From contig CAVSDH010000009.1 in NCBI GenBank assembly GCA_963726765.1, positions 1 to 64,000 of the forward strand: 64,000 nucleotides of DNA, written 5' to 3'. Positions 60,185 to 64,000 of the stretch are shown here, in pieces; within the stretch, counting starts at the first letter, position 1, and each line of letters opens with the position of its first letter. Under the pieces are notes generated by a model, which worked only from the letters and a program-made list of their open reading frames with translations, was not told where the DNA came from and made no database searches. The stretch comes from CAIWHR01 sp963726765 (GTDB taxonomy: Bacteria; Pseudomonadota; Gammaproteobacteria; Burkholderiales; Casimicrobiaceae). The position numbers and the translations under genes were made by a program.

Positions 60185-61514
60185 ATGACGCACGTCTTCC
60201 ACCGCAGCCTCCGCGCGACGCCGCCCGTCGCCGTCGCCGGCCGCGGCGTCTACCTCGTCGACGCCGGTGGCCGGCAGTATCTCGACGCGTCCGGAGGCGC
60301 CGCCGTCTCGTGCCTCGGCCACGGCCATCCGGACGTGCTCGCGGCGATGCACGCACAGATCGACCGGATTGCGTACGCGCACACGAGCTTCTTCACGACG
60401 GAGGTGGCCGAGCGGCTCGCCGATCAGCTCGTCCGCACGGCGCCGTCCGGGACGAGCCACGCGTACTTCGTGAGCGGCGGCTCGGAAGCCGTCGAGGCGG
60501 CCCTCAAGATGGCGCGGCAGTATTTCGTCGAGATCGGCGAGCCGGAGCGAAGCGTCTTCATCGCGCGGCGGCAGAGCTATCACGGCAACACGCTGGGCGC
60601 GCTCGCCGTGGGCGGCAACGCGTGGCGGCGACGCCAGTTCGCGCCGCTCCTGATCGACGTCAAGCACGTCGCGCCCTGTTACGAGTACCGCGACCGGCGC
60701 GAAGGCGAGACGGCCGAGGACTACGGCGCGCGCCTCGCCGCCGAGCTCGACGCCGACGATCCGCGCGTGCGGCGACAAGCGCGTGATCGCCTTCGTGGCG
60801 GAGACGGTCGGCGGCGCGACCGCCGGCGCCCTGCTGCCGGTGCCCGGCTACTTCAAGGCGGTGCGCGAGGTCTGCGATCGCCACGGCGTGCTGCTGATCC
60901 TGGACGAGGTGATGTGCGGGATGGGCCGCACGGGCACGCTGCACGCCTGCGAACAGGAAGGCGTCGTCCCCGATCTCATGACGATCGCCAAGGGCCTGGG
61001 CGGCGGGTACCAGCCGATCGGCGCGGTGCTCGCGCAGAAGAAAATCGTCGACGCGATGTCGGCGGGCACCGGCTTCTTCCAGCACGGCCACACCTATCTC
61101 GGCCACCCGGTCGGATGCGCGGCCGCGCTCGCCGTGCAGGAGGTGATCGAGCGCGACGGCCTGCTCGACAAGGTGCGGACGCGGGGTTCATCGCTGGCGG
61201 CGCGATTGAACGAGCGCTTCGGCAATCATCCCTGTGTCGGCGACATTCGCGGGCGCGGGCTCTTCTTCGGCATCGAGCTCGTTCGCGACCGCGCCACCAA
61301 GACGCCGTTCGATCCCGCGCTGCAGCTCCACGCGCGCATCAAGCGGGAGGGCATGGCGCGCGGCCTGATGACCTACCCGATGGGCGGCACGATCGACGGG
61401 CGCGCGGGCGATCACGTCCTGCTCGCTCCCCCGTTCATCGTCGAAGAGGAGCATCTCGATTTCATCGTCGACCGGCTGCACGGGGCCATCGACGCGGCGA
61501 TCGCAACGTTATAA
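60185..61514 (+). CDS. Class III PLP aminotransferase, frameshifted
   Basis: About 442 residues when one extra base at 60755 is removed. Before the break: SFFTTEVAERLADQL, SGGSEAVEAALKMARQYFVEIGE and SYHGNTLGALAVGGN. After it (ACGDKRVIAFVAETVGGATAGALLPVPGYFKAVREVCDRHGVLLILDEVMCG...), the PLP Lys is in TIAKGLGGGYQPIG. The length is one more than a multiple of three, as expected for a single insertion. Such enzymes use amino acids or amines with a keto acid. It is likely part of the same catabolic region as the dioxygenase-like gene. Confidence 0.9.
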
Positions 61515-61553
61515 CGTATCGGCTCGACCGATGATCAGGGGGAGGACAACCAC

Positions 61554-62541
61554 ATGAAGACCTGTCGCATTGCCTGCGCCGTCGCCGCCGTGGCGCTGCT
61601 CGCGGCTGCAACACTCAGCGTTCCCGCATCCGCGCAGCAGAAATTCGTCACCGTCGGCACCGGCGGCGTCACCGGCGTCTATTACGCCGTCGGCGGCGCG
61701 ATCTGCCGCCTCGTCAACAAGGACCGCGCGAAGCACGGCATCCGCTGCTCGGTCGAATCGACCGGCGGCTCGGTCTTCAACGTCAACACGATCAAGGCCG
61801 GCGAGCTCGACTTCGGCATGGCGCAGTCGGACGTCCAGTACAACGCGTTCAAAGGCGCGGGCCCGTTCAAGGAGCCGGCGCCTACGGCGATCTGCGCGCG
61901 GTGTTCTCGGTGCATCCCGAGCCGTTCACCGTCGTCGCGCGCAAGGAGGCGAACATCAAGACAGTTCGCCGACTTCAAGGGCAAGCGCTTCAACGTCGGC
62001 AATCCGGGATCGGGCACGCGTTGCGTCGATGGACGAGCTTCTCGCCGCGCATGGGCATGGAAGATCACGCGACTTCTCGCTCGCGTCCGAGCTGAAGGCC
62101 GACGAGCACGGGCCGGCGCTGTGCGACAACAAGATCGACGGCTTCTTCTACGGCGTCGGCCATCCGTCGGCGAACATCCAGGATCCGACCACGCCTGCGG
62201 CGCAAAACTCATCTCGCTGACCGGGCCCGGCGATCGACAAGCTGGTCGCGGAAAAGCCCGTACTACGCCAACGCGACGATCCCGGGCGGGCATGTATGCC
62301 AACAATCCGAACCCGACGACCGACCTACGGCGTGCTCGCGACCATGGTCACGTCGTCGAAGGTTCCCGCCGACGTCGTCTACACGGTGGTGAAGGCGATG
62401 TTCGACAACTTCGACGAGTTCAAGAAGCTGCATCCGGCGTTCGCCAACCTCGACCCGAAGCACATGATCAAGGACGGGCTGTCGGCGCCGCTGCATGAAG
62501 GCGCGATCCGCTACTACAAGGAGAACGGCTGGATGAAGTGA
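61554..62541 (+). CDS. TAXI-type TRAP transporter binding protein, many frameshifts
   Basis: The N terminus is intact: signal peptide (ACAVAAVALLAAATLSVPASAQ) and KFVTVGTGGVTGVYYAVGGAICRLVN, typical of TAXI proteins. Thereafter the protein is recoverable only by changing frame about nine times between 61878 and 62325: AYGDLRAVFSVHPEPFTVVARKEANIK, FADFKGKRFNVGNPGSGTR, SMDELLAAHG, DFSLASELKADEHGPALCDNKIDGFFYGVGHPSANIQDPTT, AKLISLTGP, IDKLVAEK, YYANATIP, MYANNPNPTT, and finally TYGVLATMVTSSKVPADVVYTVVKAMF to the end. No residues are lost, so these are likely sequence errors. Confidence 0.85.
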
Positions 62542-62692
62542 CGTGAGCGCCGCAGGGCGGCTCCCGGGCGGCCACGACCCGGCGCACGGCCGCCCGAAGC
62601 CGGGTCGTGCGCACTCGCCATCACCCGGCGCACGGCCGTCCTCGAGGGGCGGGCGCAGCGCACGACGTGCGCAAGCATGAGGGTGGGCGACC

Positions 62693-64000
62693 ATGACTGA
62701 AGACGTCGACGTCCGCTCGCTCGTCGAGGCGGCCGATCTCGGCCGGCGCAAGCCGGTCGGGATTGCGCACACGGTGCTCGCGGCGACCTGCATCGCATGG
62801 TCGCTGTTGCAGATCTGGTATGCGTCGCCGTTGCCGTTCGCGCTGAACGTCTTCATTCTGAACGACACCGAGATGCGGGCGCTGCACCTCGGCTTCGGTC
62901 TGTTCCTCGCCTATGTCGCGTACCCATTCGGCAAGCATTCGCCGCGTGAGCGCATTCCGGTTCAGGACTGGCTGCTCGCGGCGATCGCGGCGTTCTGCGG
63001 CGCGTATCTGTTCATCTTCTACCGGGAGCTCGCGACGCGGCCCGGCCAGCCGACGCCGCTCGACTTCGGCGCCGCGATCGTCGGGATCCTGCTGTTGCTC
63101 GAAGCGACGCGGCGCGTCGTCGGTCCGCCGCTCGCGGTCATCGCGACGCTGATGCTCGTCTACGCATTCGCCGGCGCGTACATGCCCGACGTGATTCAGC
63201 ACAAGGGCGTGTCGCTTTCGAAGGCGGTGTCGCACTACTGGCTCACGCACCGAGGGGGTCTTCGGCGTCGCGGTCGGCGTGTCGGCGAGCTACATCTTCC
63301 TGTTCGTGCTGTTCGGCTCGCTGCTCGAAAAGGCGGGCGCGGGCAATTATTTCATCAAGGTCGCGTTCGCGTTTCTCGGTCACATGCGCGGCGGACCGGC
63401 GAAGGCCGCGGTCGTGTCGTCCGGGATGATGGGGATGATCTCGGGGTCGTCGGTGGCGAACGTCGTCACCTGCGGAACGTTCACGATTCCGCTGATGAAA
63501 CGCGTCGGCTACAGCGCCGAGAAGGCCGGCGCAATCGAGACGGCCGCCGGCGTCGACGGCCAGATCATGCCGCCGGTGATGGGCGCTGCCGCGTTCCTTA
63601 TGGCGGAGTACGTCGGCGTCTCGTACGTCGAGATCTGCAAGAACGCCGCGTTGCCGGCGGCGATCTCGTACATCGCGCTCTTCTATATCGTGCATCTGGA
63701 AGCGGTGAAGGCGGGCATCAAGGGATTGCCGCCGCGCGCCGGAAGCTCGCCGCTGTCGCGTGTCGCCGGCATCCTGATGACGCTCGCCGGCCTCGTCATT
63801 TTCGCCAACATCATCTACTACGCTCTTGGGTGGCTCAAGGACGCTTTTCCTCGCGGCGCGCTGTGGATCGTCGTCGGTCTGATCGGGGCCGCGTATCTCG
63901 GGCTGCTGCGCGTCGTTGCCGCGGAGCCCGATCTCGCCGTCGACGATCCGACCGCCGCGGCGCTTGAGCTGCCGCCGCTCAAGGAAACGTTGCTCGCGGG
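62693..64000 (+). CDS. Fused TRAP transporter permease, frameshifted and cut by the window end
   Basis: A polytopic TRAP permease fusing the small and large subunits (DctQ-DctM type). The N-terminal part has WSLLQIWYASPLPFALNVFILNDTEMRALHLGFGLFLAYVAYPF and about four helices. Near 63248 one base appears inserted. Beyond it the expected continuation is TEGVFGVAVGVSASYIFLFVLFGSLLEKAGAGNYFIKVAFAFLGHMRGGPAKAAVVSSG, then GSSVANVVTCGTFTIPLMKRVGYSAEKAGAIETAAGVDGQIMPPVMGAAAFLMAE. It stays open to base 64000 without a stop. It follows the TAXI binding protein, forming a TAXI-TRAP system for an organic acid or similar. Confidence 0.85.

Overview
The window reads as a GC-rich betaproteobacterial chromosome segment, most likely Burkholderiales or a close relative. 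The evidence is conserved gene order: mreB-mreC-mreD-mrdA-rodA divergent from gatC-gatA-gatB, with xth/pyrE and metX/metW/ampG nearby, and gshB followed by a mannose-type PTS IIA, HPr and enzyme I with no sugar permease. No rRNA, tRNA, CRISPR, phage or transposase gene was seen.

Region 1 (1-20.3 kb) is a densely packed, entirely plus-strand run of small accessory genes: eight GNAT acetyltransferases, two paralogous cupins, two GFA-type zinc proteins, an orphan LanC-like protein, a DapB-like reductase with a changed active site, a CPT-like kinase, a LysE exporter, a periplasmic peroxiredoxin, RidA, SnoaL-like, HNH (YajD) and DUF2784 proteins, small membrane proteins, and a FabH-like ketosynthase at the end. 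Many genes overlap by a few bases, and at least two appear to start at TTG codons overlapping the previous stop.

Region 2 (20.3-31.2 kb) is core housekeeping: the rod-shape/elongasome operon on the minus strand, the GatCAB amidotransferase on the plus strand, and the ribosome-associated ABC-F protein EttA. Region 3 (31.2-40 kb) carries a DUF4124 protein, PyrE, exonuclease III, an ABC-F ATPase, a methyltransferase, an AmpG-family permease and a fused MetX-MetW protein.

Region 4 (40-47.7 kb) holds a four-gene envelope redox cassette (TlpA-like thioredoxin, DUF4266 lipoprotein, DUF3570 barrel-like protein, ApbE flavin transferase), the regulatory PTS genes with gshB, and a phosphonate-type binding protein. 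Region 5 (47.9-54.4 kb) has a solo molybdenum hydroxylase large subunit, a small protein with a palindromic operator, a periplasmic DUF5666-like protein, a 527-bp intergenic repeat block and the malic enzyme MaeB. Region 6 (54.5-64 kb) is a catabolic and uptake region: a branched-chain-type ABC transporter with a fused permease-ATPase, an extradiol-dioxygenase-like VOC protein, a class III aminotransferase and a TAXI-type TRAP transporter that runs off the window end.

Two cross-cutting observations matter most. First, at least eight genes, including gatB, carry one-base indels that leave both halves of the protein recognisable. They pile up in the TAXI gene, mostly in short homopolymers, so I read most of them as sequence errors rather than decay. 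Second, a GC-rich repeat family occurs at two distant loci, begins at the stop codon of the upstream gene in both, and contains a hairpin whose flanks are conserved while its stem changes in a compensated way.
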